Source: Bradyrhizobium erythrophlei
Lineage (GTDB): Bacteria; Pseudomonadota; Alphaproteobacteria; Rhizobiales; Xanthobacteraceae
Assembly (NCBI GenBank): GCA_900129675.1
Contig: FSRD01000002.1
Location: forward strand, 1,488,001 to 1,552,000
Reading direction: 5' to 3'
DNA: 64,000 bases
Position numbers and translations under genes: made by a program. A model generated the notes under the pieces. The model saw only the letters and a list, made by a program, of their open reading frames with translations. It had not been told where the DNA came from and searched no databases. Below, one piece after another: positions 1 through 8,860 of this stretch (positions are counted from its first letter, which is position 1; every line of letters starts with the position of its first letter).

Positions 1-146
1 CGCTTGCGCGCGTGCGGCTTCCACCGCATCGGGCTCTCCTGAACCGAGCCGCTTTGCGTCTCGGCCATCCGAGACGATCGCCACGATCCAAAAGGCAACG
101 ATAATCCACGAGGAGGGCAGAACCGCTCGCCCTCCCCGATTCCTCA

Positions 147-200
147 CGGACGAACATCGCCAACGTCTCGACCCTCGACGACGCCGCCTTCAACCCGCTG
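147..200 (+). pseudogene. Remnant of the 3' end of an MDR-family quinone reductase gene
   Basis: About 54 bases translate to a peptide with the core TNIANVSTLDDAAFNP. This matches the C-terminal segment TNIGTVSTLDDAVAAFNQTK of the intact reductase at 20612-21529 and its sister at 42824-43741, with a six-base in-frame gap. Nothing else of the gene is visible upstream in the window. It is the smallest of four traces of this gene family here and marks a deletion or recombination end point next to the SPW gene. Confidence 0.6.
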
Positions 201-588
201 CGCGTCTGTTCAACCCCAAACGCGCGATTGGCTCCTCAGGCGCGTTAAGGACTGACGTCGTTAGCAGGACAGCGGCAGCGAGGACCCAGTAGTACCAGGC
301 GTCGAGCCCGAAGAATTTGAAGGCAAACGGGGCGATGACAAACACCACGCCGACGGCGCGATCGACCCAAAGGTGCAGCCAGTAGGGAATGATGCGGACG
401 AGCCCGGTGGGATGGTCGGTCAGGGCGGCCAAGAGTAGTGCCGCGACACCGACAACAACCGAAAGCCACATTGCGACCGGTCCGCTCTGGCCGAGCTTCA
501 GCCCGAACGGCGCTGCTATCAAGACGATCGCGACGGGATAATCGATTAGGTAGGCGTGGATAGACTTGGTGATGAAGCGGAACGACAT
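190..588 (-). CDS. SPW-repeat family integral membrane protein
   Basis: The 132-residue protein is strongly hydrophobic, with about four membrane segments, and carries two related halves (DYPVAIVLIAAPFGLKLG and WVDRAVGVVFVIAPFAFKFF). This internal repeat with conserved Trp and Asp is characteristic of SPW-repeat proteins, whose function is not established. The start is supported by AGGAG a few bases upstream (AGGAGTCACTG before ATG). A broken paralogue lies at 22496-22896, and both share sequence for a couple of hundred bases upstream, which suggests a duplicated block including the control region. The last residues are hydrophilic and may differ from the usual family end because of the rearranged DNA beyond. 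Confidence 0.75.
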   Translation of the reverse strand: MSFRFITKSIHAYLIDYPVAIVLIAAPFGLKLGQSGPVAMWLSVVVGVAALLLAALTDHPTGLVRIIPYWLHLWVDRAVGVVFVIAPFAFKFFGLDAWYYWVLAAAVLLTTSVLNAPEEPIARLGLNRRAAG

Positions 589-1034
589 CAGTGACTCCTA
601 TGTGCTTGGTTGCTTGAGCGGGTCCTTGCGACGCGGCGAGTGCAGCCACCCAAGACGACGATCACGCCGCCCTATGCTGGCAAGCACTCCGTACATCCGC
701 CACGGGTCAGCCCGGTTAGACGCACAGAAAGGCTATGCCGATACGCCAACCATTAGAAATGCCCGGTCGTTATTGTTTCCATTCCACTCGCCCGGCGCCA
801 TAGAAGCGGGTTAGTGTGGCGTTGAGCGTCTGGCAGTCCAAGAGCGGAGTGAACTTCAGGCGCACGAGGCGACGATGCTTCAGTGTCTGGCTGTCGAGGT
901 CGGGAAAAGCTTGGGAAGATCGCCCGGACCGTGCCATGCGTCATCCGCTTCATTCCTGGGCACCCCACACAGGTTCGCGACGGTCGCCGCGCGTTATGCC
1001 GAGGAGCAGCTTTCGACCTTTGGTGTCGCAGCTG
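589..1034. other. Intergenic stretch without a supported gene
   Basis: Several overlapping frames are open here but none has a recognisable product, a good ribosome site or a family resemblance. The stretch about 735-790 resembles 23050-23100, upstream of the second SPW copy; both contain AGAAATGC followed by TCGTTAT. It is therefore probably a shared upstream region of the two SPW genes rather than coding DNA. Confidence 0.4.
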
Positions 1035-1256
1035 TCAGGCGACCTCCTCGATCACGAGCTCCCTTTCGTTGAACGAGATCGTGTCACCGGCGCGCTTGCC
1101 CTCCAACTCAGCATAGATCGGTGCCTGGGTGGAGATGCCGATGATCTCGTTGCCGTCGCACACAAACTTGCCTGTCGACATGGCAATAACGAAAAACCGT
1201 CCGCCGAGCTTCACCACTGCGCCTTCTTCGACCTCGCTCTTCGGCCCGAAGTCCAT
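1035..1256 (-). CDS. GreA/GreB-type C-terminal domain protein, N-terminally truncated
   Basis: The 73-residue product contains the C-terminal FKBP-like domain of transcription elongation factors, with the hallmark GISTQAPIYAELEGKRAGD, which corresponds to the SP-x-A-xx-GK-xx-GD motif of GreA. In-frame upstream codons read SDLSEAFDDTAHSHSDKIEK as far as a stop near 1347. They look like the tail of a coiled-coil N-terminal region, so most of the coiled coil that enters the polymerase channel is missing. A Gre protein without it cannot stimulate transcript cleavage in the normal way. It is either a decayed gene or a stand-alone domain; I favour decay, because the neighbouring peroxiredoxin gene ends right at the break. 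Confidence 0.6.
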   Translation of the reverse strand: MDFGPKSEVEEGAVVKLGGRFFVIAMSTGKFVCDGNEIIGISTQAPIYAELEGKRAGDTISFNERELVIEEVA

Positions 1257-1346
1257 CGCTGAGAGCTTCTCGATCTTGTCGGAGTGCGAGTGAGCGGTGT
1301 CGTCGAAGGCTTCGGACAGGTCGCTCGCGAGCTCTGGCCGCGGTGA

Positions 1347-1958
1347 CTACGCACCCCGTGCGTTCCGGAGGCGATCCAGTACTGGAAGGATGTCCGATGG
1401 GTTTGACCGGTGAGTTTGATCCGGATCGACTTCCGAGTACGCGATGACCCCGCTTTGATCGACAACGAACCGTGCCGGGACTGGAAGCGTCCAACTATCC
1501 TCCCCGTGAAGGCTTGGCAGATCGATTCCGCTCTTCAGATGCAATGTCTGGAGGAGCTCGGGAATGCGCCAACGAACGCCGAACTGCAGCGCGAGCTTGC
1601 CGCCTTTGTCGCACAAGATTGGTAGCGTTACCTGCGCGGTCCTTCGGGTTCTTGCATTTTCCTCAATTGTCTGCGGCGAGATGGCGACCAACGAAGCTCC
1701 ACGTGCCTCGATTAGCGGGCGGACTTCTTCGAGCGCCCTTAAGCTGAGACTGCAACCCGGACACCAACTGCCACTATAGAAGATCAAAAGGAGCGGACCG
1801 CGGCGCAGTATCGACGCCGAGGAGGTGTTTACGCCATCTTGGTTGGGCAGACAGAAGCCCGGCGAGTATCGTCCGGCGGCTAATGCCTTCTCAGTTTGGC
1901 CGGAGGCCTTCAGGTATTCGGCAGCCTGCGCCAGGGCAATCGTGATATCAGTGGTCAT
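1347..1958 (-). CDS. Peroxiredoxin-like (AhpC/TSA family) protein with CxxC motif
   Basis: The 203-residue protein has the thioredoxin fold of the AhpC/TSA family, with the putative redox site SGSWCPGC near residue 68. It has the family's later blocks (ISPQTIEENARTR, GVRWRIPELLQ) and the C-terminal ARFVVDQSGVIAY. It belongs to the peroxiredoxin-like group that keeps two cysteines in CxxC spacing and probably reduces peroxides or protein disulfides in the cytoplasm. Related intact genes lie at 12406-13068, 14234-14938 and 30661-31137, and a fragment lies at 60090-60300. It is transcribed leftward with no close partner. No specific substrate is indicated. Confidence 0.85.
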   Translation of the reverse strand: MTTDITIALAQAAEYLKASGQTEKALAAGRYSPGFCLPNQDGVNTSSASILRRGPLLLIFYSGSWCPGCSLSLRALEEVRPLIEARGASLVAISPQTIEENARTRRTAQVTLPILCDKGGKLALQFGVRWRIPELLQTLHLKSGIDLPSLHGEDSWTLPVPARFVVDQSGVIAYSEVDPDQTHRSNPSDILPVLDRLRNARGA

Positions 1959-2334
1959 TTTCGGCGTCCAGTAGTCCGAACAGCTCGCGTTTCAATGCCC
2001 AAGCTGAACGATAAGAGCTTCTCTCAGTAGCGGTCATTGGCAACTTTGACTTATTCAGCCCCGTCATGAGCCAGTCGCAAATCGTCCAGCCAGCCGATGA
2101 GACGTAGAGTCCACAAACATGACAGGACCAAATCGCGCGCGCTGCGCATCGTGCTGGACGGCCGTGTATCGATGGAGAGGACGTTCTGAAGCCGCCAACA
2201 AAATGCCAATCCAAGCGAACGAGTCTGACGTCAAAGCCCAAGAGGGGATTTTTGCGGGAGCGTAGGCAATCACCCGAGCTTCGCGGGTGGGCGTGCGCTC
2301 AGGGTTAAGCTCTCCTGGTCGCCTCGAACAGGAA
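1959..2334. other. Intergenic region between two leftward genes
   Basis: No gene is supported in these 376 bases. A short inverted repeat, CACCCG with CGGGTG around 2271-2290, lies downstream of dps and could be a weak transcription terminator, although no T-tract follows it. Confidence 0.35.
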
Positions 2335-2820
2335 TCATGTGCGACGTTCCGCCTCGTTGATCCAGTTTTCGATCAGGCTGGCCGTGGGGAGATCGCCATG
2401 CTCGTCGCAGACGTTGTAAGTCTGCCGCATGCGCTGGGTGAGCGCCAGGTTATCATCCTTCAGCTCGGCCAGCATGTCTTCGGGTGTGACGAAACCCGCA
2501 TCATTGTCCTCGATATGCTTCACCCTGGCGATGTGGCCGATCGAGCGGATCGTTGTGCCGCCGATCTTGCGGGCTCTTTCCGCGATGTCGTCCGTCATCG
2601 CGAAAATCTGCGCGGCCTGCTCATCAAGAAGGAGGTGATAATCCCGGAAATGCGGGCCTGATATGTGCCAATGGAAGTTCTTGGTCTTGACGTAAAGCGC
2701 GAACACGTCTGCCAGAAGCACGGTGAGGGCGGCCGAAATATCCTTGGTGGCGTTGGAGCCGAGATTGCTCCGCGTGTTGAGTGGTGCCTCGCGGCGCTTT
2801 CTCGCGGCCTCTATACTCAT
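2335..2820 (-). CDS. dps: Dps/ferritin-like DNA-protection protein
   Basis: The 161-residue protein matches the Dps family. These proteins form dodecamers that oxidise and store Fe(II) with peroxide and protect DNA in stress and starvation. The ferroxidase segment NFHWHISGPHFRDYHLLLDE (about residues 50-70) carries the conserved His, Asp and Glu ligands. A second conserved block, IAERARKIGGTTIRSIG, follows. I chose the start at 2820 because GGAGGG sits a few bases upstream (GGAGGGATCAAAATG), although the frame stays open farther up. The Lys/Arg-rich N-terminus (EAARKRREAP) is typical of Dps tails that bind DNA. A candidate general-stress promoter lies at 2928-2953. Confidence 0.92.
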   Translation of the reverse strand: MSIEAARKRREAPLNTRSNLGSNATKDISAALTVLLADVFALYVKTKNFHWHISGPHFRDYHLLLDEQAAQIFAMTDDIAERARKIGGTTIRSIGHIARVKHIEDNDAGFVTPEDMLAELKDDNLALTQRMRQTYNVCDEHGDLPTASLIENWINEAERRT

Positions 2821-2927
2821 TTTGATCCCTCCTTCAGAGTTGATGCAGTCTTGCTGTTTGCCGGATGGCTCTGAACAAGCAAATTGTGCGGGATAGAGTC
2901 TGAACGTTTGCACGGACTCGGCCCTTT

Positions 2928-2953
2928 GACGTTGACGCGACATGGTCGGTTCC
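2928..2953 (-). promoter_or_regulatory. Candidate EcfG-type general stress promoter upstream of dps
   Basis: On the minus strand GGAAC is followed after 17 bases by CGTC. The consensus of the alphaproteobacterial general-stress sigma factor EcfG is GGAAC, 16-17 bases, CGTT, so the match is one base off in the second half. It lies about 110 bases before the dps start. Dps genes are common members of that regulon, which makes the match plausible but not proven. Confidence 0.35.
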
Positions 2954-3003
2954 GTCCTCGATGACTATCTACGTCGGGCCACGTCGGCTTGCGCCAGAGC
3001 TCC

Positions 3004-4596
3004 TTAGGTCCGCTTCAGATCCTCGACCAGCATCGCCGTGGCGTGGCGCGCGAGCGCCTGGGTCGGGGCGTTGGTATTGCCGCTGGTGATGTTCGGCATG
3101 ATCGAGGCGTCGATCACCCGGAGGCCGTCGATCCCGCGGACCCTGAGCCTCGCGTCAACCACCGCTCGCGCATCCTGGCCCATCCGGCACGTGCCTACCG
3201 GGTGCCACATCGTCGTCACGACGCGCTTCGCCCATTCGCCGATCTCGGCGTCCGACTGGATGCTCGGCCCGGGCTCCATCTCTTCCTCGATCACCGGCGC
3301 CAACGACTCCTGGGCCATAACCTTGCGGATCGCGCGCACCGATTCCAGCACGGCCCTCAAGTCTTCCTCCTCGCCGATGAAGTTCGGGTTGATGAGGGGC
3401 ATCGACGTCGGATCGCTGTCGGCCAACCGCACCCAGCCGCGGCTCTTGGGCTGAAGCACTACGAGCTCGAAGGTGATGCCGGAGCGGTCGCCCGTCGGGC
3501 TGAGTTCCTGGTTCGCGATGATAGGAGCGTGATAGCATTGGATCGTGGGTTCGGCGGTGAAGTCGGACGGATTCCAGTGGGAAACCGTCTCGATGCCGTT
3601 GCCCGACGCCGGGCCATCCTTGGTGACGAGATAGCGCAGGCCCGCCTTCACGATGCCGAGGCCCTGCGCGACAGCCTGATAGCCGAGATCGCCCTTCACA
3701 TAGGCACGGACCGGTACCATCGGGTGGTCTTGGAGATTTTCGCCCACCTCCGGAGAATCGACGATCACCGCGATGCCGTGCTGGCGAAGCTGCTCGGCTG
3801 GCCCGATGCCCGAGTGCATGAGGATCTTCGGGCTATGGACGCTGCCGGCCGACAGCACAACCTCCCCGGCCGTGATCCTAAGGCCCTTGTCCATGAGCTC
3901 GACGCCAACGGCCCGCTTGTTCTCGACGAGGATGCGAACGACGGTCTTGCCGGTGACAAGGGTCACGCGGTCCGAGGCGAGGTGCGGACGCAGATAAGCG
4001 TCGACCGCGCTGCACCGCCGCTGATTTCCGACTGTAGACTGCACCGGTGAGACGCCGATCTGGCTCTTGCCGTTATAGTCGGGATTGAAGGGAATTCCAT
4101 ATTCTTGGAAGGCCTTGAGGCAGTATTGGTTCAGCTTGTTGATGCCCTTGGGCTGCTGGACCGCCAGGCCACCATCGATGCCATGAAATTCGTCGTGGAA
4201 GGTGTCATTGTTCTCCTGCGCCATGAAGACGGGAAGCAGGTCATTATACGACCATTTGCCGGTGTCGCCGACCGCGTCCTGCCACGCGGCGTAGTCGTGT
4301 ATCTGACCACGGACGTAGGCCATAGCGTTGATCGAGGAGCCGCCGCCAAGCACCTTGCCTGAGCGATAAGCTCGCTTGGTGCCGTGCTGGGGAACCGTCT
4401 CGTATTTCCAGACATGCCGGTCTTGGGCCAGTATTTTGGCGAAGCCAGCAGGAATGTGGATGAACGGATCGCGATCCGTGTCGCCCGCTTCGATCAGCGC
4501 GACCGAAGCATCGGTGTGTTCGGCGAGATAACTCGCAACGACGCAGCCGGCCGCGCCCGCACCAACAATGACAATATCGTAGGCTTCTTGAGACAT
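3004..4596 (-). CDS. GMC-family FAD oxidoreductase (choline dehydrogenase-like)
   Basis: The 530-residue flavoprotein oxidises an alcohol, probably a primary alcohol or choline-like compound, using non-covalent FAD. The N-terminus has the dinucleotide fold IVIVGAGAAGCVVASYL, followed by the GMC signature region (GKVLGGGSSINAMAYVRG). The C-terminal region carries WHPVGTCRMG with the catalytic His, and NTNAPTQALARHATAML. Length is normal for the family. I start at MSQEAYD (4596), where the Rossmann fold begins. The open frame reaches back another 61 codons, but that part belongs to a repeated upstream block (see 4690-5205) and gives no sensible domain. No betaine aldehyde dehydrogenase or transporter is adjacent, so the substrate is open. 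Confidence 0.88.
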   Translation of the reverse strand: MSQEAYDIVIVGAGAAGCVVASYLAEHTDASVALIEAGDTDRDPFIHIPAGFAKILAQDRHVWKYETVPQHGTKRAYRSGKVLGGGSSINAMAYVRGQIHDYAAWQDAVGDTGKWSYNDLLPVFMAQENNDTFHDEFHGIDGGLAVQQPKGINKLNQYCLKAFQEYGIPFNPDYNGKSQIGVSPVQSTVGNQRRCSAVDAYLRPHLASDRVTLVTGKTVVRILVENKRAVGVELMDKGLRITAGEVVLSAGSVHSPKILMHSGIGPAEQLRQHGIAVIVDSPEVGENLQDHPMVPVRAYVKGDLGYQAVAQGLGIVKAGLRYLVTKDGPASGNGIETVSHWNPSDFTAEPTIQCYHAPIIANQELSPTGDRSGITFELVVLQPKSRGWVRLADSDPTSMPLINPNFIGEEEDLRAVLESVRAIRKVMAQESLAPVIEEEMEPGPSIQSDAEIGEWAKRVVTTMWHPVGTCRMGQDARAVVDARLRVRGIDGLRVIDASIMPNITSGNTNAPTQALARHATAMLVEDLKRT

Positions 4597-4689
4597 CAGC
4601 GTCTTTCTCTTTCGCGCCAATTTGTATCGTTCAATCAACGCCCGTAGCCGGCGGAGCACCATCGCGGTGCCTGATCCTGAGATTGATCG

Positions 4690-5205
4690 GACCATGCTTT
4701 TCGAGAGTGACCTTGCAACGCCGGCGAGGGAAATCACCTCTCGCCATGGAGTCGATAGACGATCGTTATTGCCGCTCACCGCGCGGCGTGATGCCGTAGC
4801 GAGGAATGACGCGAGCCGTATGGCACGCGAAGCCGACGTTTCTATTCTGCAGAGACTTCTAAGCCGCGTTCAGTCGCTGAATCGGCAATGAATGCCGTCG
4901 CGGCTTGCACGACTGGTGCCGCGAAATTCGCGCAGTCAGCCCCGAGAGATGTTCGTACATGGCGCACGAGAACGGCAAAAAGCGCGCGGGCCACTGTGGG
5001 CATTCATGATCCGCGTGAATAACTCAAACGCATTTTCACGATCTAGCGCCTCTTGGACGGATTGGTCATTTTGCGCGCCAACGCATTCGAAGATCACTCA
5101 GAGATGACCAGACTCTGCGGAAGCTTCGGCTGAAGCAACCCTCGCCCGTTGCTTTGACACCGATCGGAGCATTCACTGACTCAACGACGACGGTGACCGC
5201 CAAGA
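4690..5205 (-). repeat. Long dispersed inverted duplication, copy A
   Basis: These roughly 515 bases are the reverse complement of 36717-37235, with most positions matching by eye over the whole length. The end nearest the GMC gene contains the conserved block GCGGCAATAACGATCGTC, also present in front of three other genes. No reading frame stays open through both copies, so the repeat looks non-coding. It lies immediately upstream of the GMC gene here and upstream of a histidine kinase in copy B. Pairs in inverted orientation can drive inversion of the ~31.5 kb between them. Confidence 0.75.
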
Positions 5206-5527
5206 AAGAGACAGCGGACGCGACCAGCTCTGTCCCCTGAGAAGCACTCGGAAAACTCGCAGGTCCTTGCAAAGCAGCTGGCCTAACAGGAGCCGCTTTG
5301 GGAAATGATCATCATCACTATGTGAACTGCCTTCTCTTTCAAGCGGTAATCAATGTACCTGTCAAAGTTACAGTCTGATGGCTACGTCCCGCGTGCTGGT
5401 GATGGCATTTCAGGGCGTGGCGCCATGGCTCTCGTTCCGTACGGAGCCGAGCAAGAGTCGTCAGATCACTCCGCCGTAATCGAATAGGGAGAGTCAATCG
5501 ACAGCCAACGGTTCAGCCTCAAACCTC
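5206..5527. other. Intergenic region, nothing recognised
   Basis: About 320 bases lie between repeat copy A and the stop codon of the MocR-type regulator. No conserved frame, strong hairpin or promoter-like motif was noticed. Confidence 0.35.
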
Positions 5528-6940
5528 TCAGCTGAACCGACGGATTACTTCGAACAGCCGATCGCAGGATCGAGCCAAGTGTTTCGTCGGCGCGGTTGCG
5601 ACGCCAAGCAGAAGCCCGGACTCGGCGTTGTCAGCCGATACATACCAGGCTGAAAGCGGCGACGGAGCCATGCCGAACGCCGAGACTTCGCGAGCCACGG
5701 CTATGTCCGAAGTTCCCTTGGCAAATTTCAGCAGTACGGCCAAGCCGGGCGCAGCAACCTGATCGGCGCCCATGGCTGTCTGAAGGCAGTCCAACAACGC
5801 CTTCCGCTTGGCGGCATAGGCGCGTTTCGTGCGGCGGAGATGGCGTATGTAGTGGCCCTCGCGCATGAACTCGGCGGTCGCGAGTTGCACCGCGGGGCAC
5901 GGTGCCGGCGCGAGACACGCCGCTACGTCGGCGAACCGGGAGGCGAGTTCGCGCGGCGCGATCAGAAAGCCCAGCCGAATGGTCGGGCTGATCGTCTTGC
6001 TGAAGGAGCCAATGTGGATGACCCGTCCATCCCGGTCGAGCGACGCGAGCGCAGGCGCGGCCCTGCCAGACAGCTGTAGCTCGCTCAAATAGTCGTCCTC
6101 GATCACCCAAACCTGGTGTGCGGCTGCCCATTCGAGCAGGCGAAGGCGCCGTTCAAGCGCCAAGGTGGAACCGAGAGGCGCCTGCTGACCGGGTGTCACG
6201 AGTATGAGCTTGGCGTCAGGATGGTGGCGCAAGCCATGATCGATATCGATACCGTCTGCATCAACCGGGATCGGAGCAAGGGACAGGCGGGCGAGCTCAA
6301 GTCCCTTTCTGGTCCAGGGGAAGCCCGGGTTTTCGATCCAGGCTGTTTGCCCGGCCAGGCCCAGAACGCTGAGCGCCAGGCCGAGCCCAGCGCCGAAGCC
6401 CCCGGTGATTATGATCTGCGATGGCAAGCAGATGATGCCCCGAGCGACAGCAAGATAGCCTGCGATTTCCTGCCTCAGTTCGAGCTCGCCGCGCGGATCG
6501 GGATAGAGAAGGGGAACACTCGCCTCGGCACGAACTGCGTGCGCCCGAATTCGCGCGAACAGCGTCGCCGGAAAGCTCTCGGTCGCCGGCACCCCCATCT
6601 GGAAGAGCGCAGGCCCCTGCGTCCTCTCCCGATAGATCTCCATGAACGAGCCCGCGTCCGGCGGCTGCTCACTCCTGACGAGAGCCCGAGGCCGTTGGGC
6701 GACGCGCGTGCCAGCGGCTCGCGAGGCCTCGATCAACTGGGCGGCGGCCAACTTCTCGTACGCGGTCCGCACCGTACCTCGCGCGACACCGAGTTGGGCG
6801 GCGAGATCCTGCCATGACGGCAAGCGTGCGCCGGCCTCCAGCACTCCGCCCTCGATGGCTGCGGTCAGCCCCCTTCGGATCTGCTCCGCCAGCGGTAGCT
6901 TTGCCGCACGGTCGACCTTCAGCTGAAGCGGCTTGTTCAT
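5528..6940 (-). CDS. MocR-type regulator: GntR DNA-binding domain fused to an aminotransferase fold
   Basis: The 470-residue protein starts with a winged-helix domain (LPLAEQIRRGLTAAIEGG then WQDLAAQLGVARGTVRTAYEKL, residues about 15-65). A type I aminotransferase-like domain follows. The pyridoxal phosphate lysine is expected in HIGSFSKTISPTIRLGF. MocR proteins typically bind PLP as effector and control vitamin B6, amino-acid or transport genes next door. Here the only divergent neighbour is the nonsense-mutated cupin gene at 7029, with about 90 bases between the starts, so it may once have controlled that gene and the AhpD-like gene after it. I use the ATG at 6940 because the GntR domain begins there. 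Length and motifs look intact. Confidence 0.85.
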   Translation of the reverse strand: MNKPLQLKVDRAAKLPLAEQIRRGLTAAIEGGVLEAGARLPSWQDLAAQLGVARGTVRTAYEKLAAAQLIEASRAAGTRVAQRPRALVRSEQPPDAGSFMEIYRERTQGPALFQMGVPATESFPATLFARIRAHAVRAEASVPLLYPDPRGELELRQEIAGYLAVARGIICLPSQIIITGGFGAGLGLALSVLGLAGQTAWIENPGFPWTRKGLELARLSLAPIPVDADGIDIDHGLRHHPDAKLILVTPGQQAPLGSTLALERRLRLLEWAAAHQVWVIEDDYLSELQLSGRAAPALASLDRDGRVIHIGSFSKTISPTIRLGFLIAPRELASRFADVAACLAPAPCPAVQLATAEFMREGHYIRHLRRTKRAYAAKRKALLDCLQTAMGADQVAAPGLAVLLKFAKGTSDIAVAREVSAFGMAPSPLSAWYVSADNAESGLLLGVATAPTKHLARSCDRLFEVIRRFS

Positions 6941-7028
6941 CGCCCATAGTACACGATTTATTTGCATTCTTGGTACTTTCTTCTGGCCCAACATGGCGCA
7001 TCTATGGGCGGACGGAAGGAGAAAGCCT

Positions 7029-7400
7029 ATGAGCGTCGGGTCTGCCCTGGCGCATAACGGCCAGGCCGAAACAGTCACGCCCAAATTCGAGCGAGCGATT
7101 CCGAACATTCCTGGCGAATCGCTCGTCACCCTGGAAGCCGTGTATCCACCGGGCGCGGCCCCCGTGCCGCACACACATGCAAAGTCCGCTTTCATCTAGG
7201 CCTATGTGATTTCGGGCGAGATCGAATCGAAGGTGAATGACGGCGAGACCCGCATCTACAAGGCCGGCGAGAGCCGGTCCGAACCGCCGAACTCAACCCA
7301 TCCGATCAGCCGCAACGCGGGCAAGACCACGCCGGCGAAGTTGCTCGCAGTCTTCGTCGTCGACTCCGACGACAAGGCGCTCACCACCCCTGTGAAGTAA
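7029..7400 (+). pseudogene. Cupin-domain protein gene interrupted by an amber codon
   Basis: The frame encodes the same cupin as 24212-24631 and 27822-28241. A TAG at 7197-7199 replaces the tyrosine codon in the FIYAYVISG strand. Sequence on both sides remains in the same frame and well conserved (HTHAKSAF before; GDETRIYKAGES-like and KLLAVFVVDSDDKAL after). The copy also lacks the secretion signal that begins the other two copies. A GTG at 7206 could restart a 64-residue product lacking the metal-binding HxH, so the gene is most likely dead. It runs divergently from the MocR gene and directly precedes the AhpD-like gene. Confidence 0.8.
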
Positions 7401-7419
7401 GACCGAACGGATCAGAATT

Positions 7420-7752
7420 ATGGCCAAGAGGCTCGATTATAACCAGATCGCTCCCAACGGGGCCAAGGCGCTCGGCGGCGTCTATGGCTATGTCATGCGG
7501 AGCGGTCTACCGAGTGAACTGGTGGACCTCGTCTATTTGCGAGTCTCGCAGATCAATAACTGTGCCTATTGTCTCCACATGCACACCCGCGACCTCATCA
7601 GGAAGCGGGTGAAGGTCGAGAAGCTTGCTCTGGTGCAGGCCTGGGAGGAGGGCGGCAGTCTTTTCAGCGCGGCCGAACGCGCCGCGCTTGCCTGGGCCGA
7701 GAGCGTGACGCGCGTCGCCGAGACTGGGGTGCCGGACAGTGCCTACAGATGA
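7420..7752 (+). CDS. C-terminally truncated AhpD-like/carboxymuconolactone decarboxylase family protein
   Basis: The 110-residue product carries the AhpD core with the redox motif QINNCAYCLHMH (CxxCxxxH) at about residue 47-58. It aligns well with the 152-residue protein at 17275-17733. It stops at VPDSAYR, exactly where the family continues with the last two helices, so about 40 residues are missing. Its stop overlaps the start of the following LysR gene as ATGA at 7749-7752. The truncation probably arose when the LysR gene was joined here; whether the shortened protein folds is doubtful. AhpD-type proteins relay electrons to peroxiredoxins. Confidence 0.75.
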   Translation: MAKRLDYNQIAPNGAKALGGVYGYVMRSGLPSELVDLVYLRVSQINNCAYCLHMHTRDLIRKRVKVEKLALVQAWEEGGSLFSAAERAALAWAESVTRVAETGVPDSAYR

Positions 7753-8630
7753 ACGACCGACTTACAGCGCTGAAATTGTTTGCCCGCGCAGGTCGCGTGG
7801 GGAGCTTTTCGAGCGCCGGTCGTGAACTCGGTCTCTCTCAGCCCTCGGCCTCACGCCTTATCGCCGCGTTGGAAGCCGACGTCGGCGCGACACTCTTCAG
7901 CCGGACAACCCGAGCGGTAACGCTGACGGACGCTGGAGCAACCTACTTGATGCGTGTAGACGCGATCCTGGCCTCGCTTGAGGAGGCCGACCACGAGGCT
8001 CGCGGCACCGGAGAGCTACGAGGGGTGCTTCGCGTCGGAACCTCGTCGAGTTTCGTGCTCCGGGAGATCACTCCCAGGCTGTCGAAATTTTTGTCAGCGC
8101 ATCCGGCACTTCGTGTCGTATTGCTGTCTAACGATCGGTATCAGGATCTGGTCACCGAGGGTATCGACGTCGCCTTCCGGTTCGGAAGCTTGCCTGACTC
8201 AAGCGCCACCGCGAGGAAGGTGATCGACGTTCCGCGCATTCTTGCAGCCGCGCCCCTCTACCTCGAAGAGCACGGCACGCCGCTGATGCCGTCGGATCTT
8301 GCACACCATGCGGTGATCATCGGCCCTGCCCATCTCTCACCGACGTTCACGTTCCGCAAGGACGGGCGTGTCGCGTCCGTCCGTGTGCAAAGTCAGTTGG
8401 CAGTGACAATCACTGAAGGCGCCGTCGCCGGCGCGAAGGCTGGGCTGGGTATCGTCGCCTCAAGCCTCATTAGTGCGAAGGCTGAGTTGGAAAGCGGTGC
8501 GCTCGTTCGTATTCTGTCCGACTGGGATTTCGGCTCGGTGGAAGTCAATGCATTGTTCGTGAGCGGAAAGACCATTAAGCCCGCCGCGCGGGCGTTCACG
8601 GATTTCCTCATTGAGGAGCTTCGTCGCTGA
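7749..8630 (+). CDS. LysR-type transcriptional regulator
   Basis: The 293-residue protein has the standard LysR winged helix at residues 5-60 (GSFSSAGRELGLSQPSASRLIAAL) and an effector-binding domain to the end. Length is normal. The start ATG overlaps the stop of the AhpD-like gene (ATGA), so translation may be coupled. It resembles the LysR subgroup beginning DRLTALKLFARAGRVGSF, often linked to quinone or aromatic stress genes. The downstream three-gene redox unit begins about 230 bases later on the same strand and is the likeliest present target. It may also control itself together with the truncated gene before it. Confidence 0.88.
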   Translation: MNDRLTALKLFARAGRVGSFSSAGRELGLSQPSASRLIAALEADVGATLFSRTTRAVTLTDAGATYLMRVDAILASLEEADHEARGTGELRGVLRVGTSSSFVLREITPRLSKFLSAHPALRVVLLSNDRYQDLVTEGIDVAFRFGSLPDSSATARKVIDVPRILAAAPLYLEEHGTPLMPSDLAHHAVIIGPAHLSPTFTFRKDGRVASVRVQSQLAVTITEGAVAGAKAGLGIVASSLISAKAELESGALVRILSDWDFGSVEVNALFVSGKTIKPAARAFTDFLIEELRR

Positions 8631-8860
8631 CTTCACGGAGCATTCCTGCCGGTTATGGATATGATAGCTTTACCCGAGTGGTCGCCGAATTTAATTACCA
8701 AACGCACTGGCTGGGGCGGATGCGGCGCTGAGATTTCCCACGAATTCTAAGCCTTACTTGCGCCGCTACCGACATACGCACTGGCCGAAGCCGGTGGATC
8801 AATCATTCGAATGATCGGCACCTAATCATGGCCGCCCACAACGCCGCAAAGGAGTCCGCC

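Noticed and set aside
2989..4050. Open frame of 353 codons on the plus strand
   Set aside because: It lies wholly antisense to the GMC oxidoreductase gene, is rich in Arg/His/Ala as such shadows are in GC-rich DNA, and has no family resemblance.
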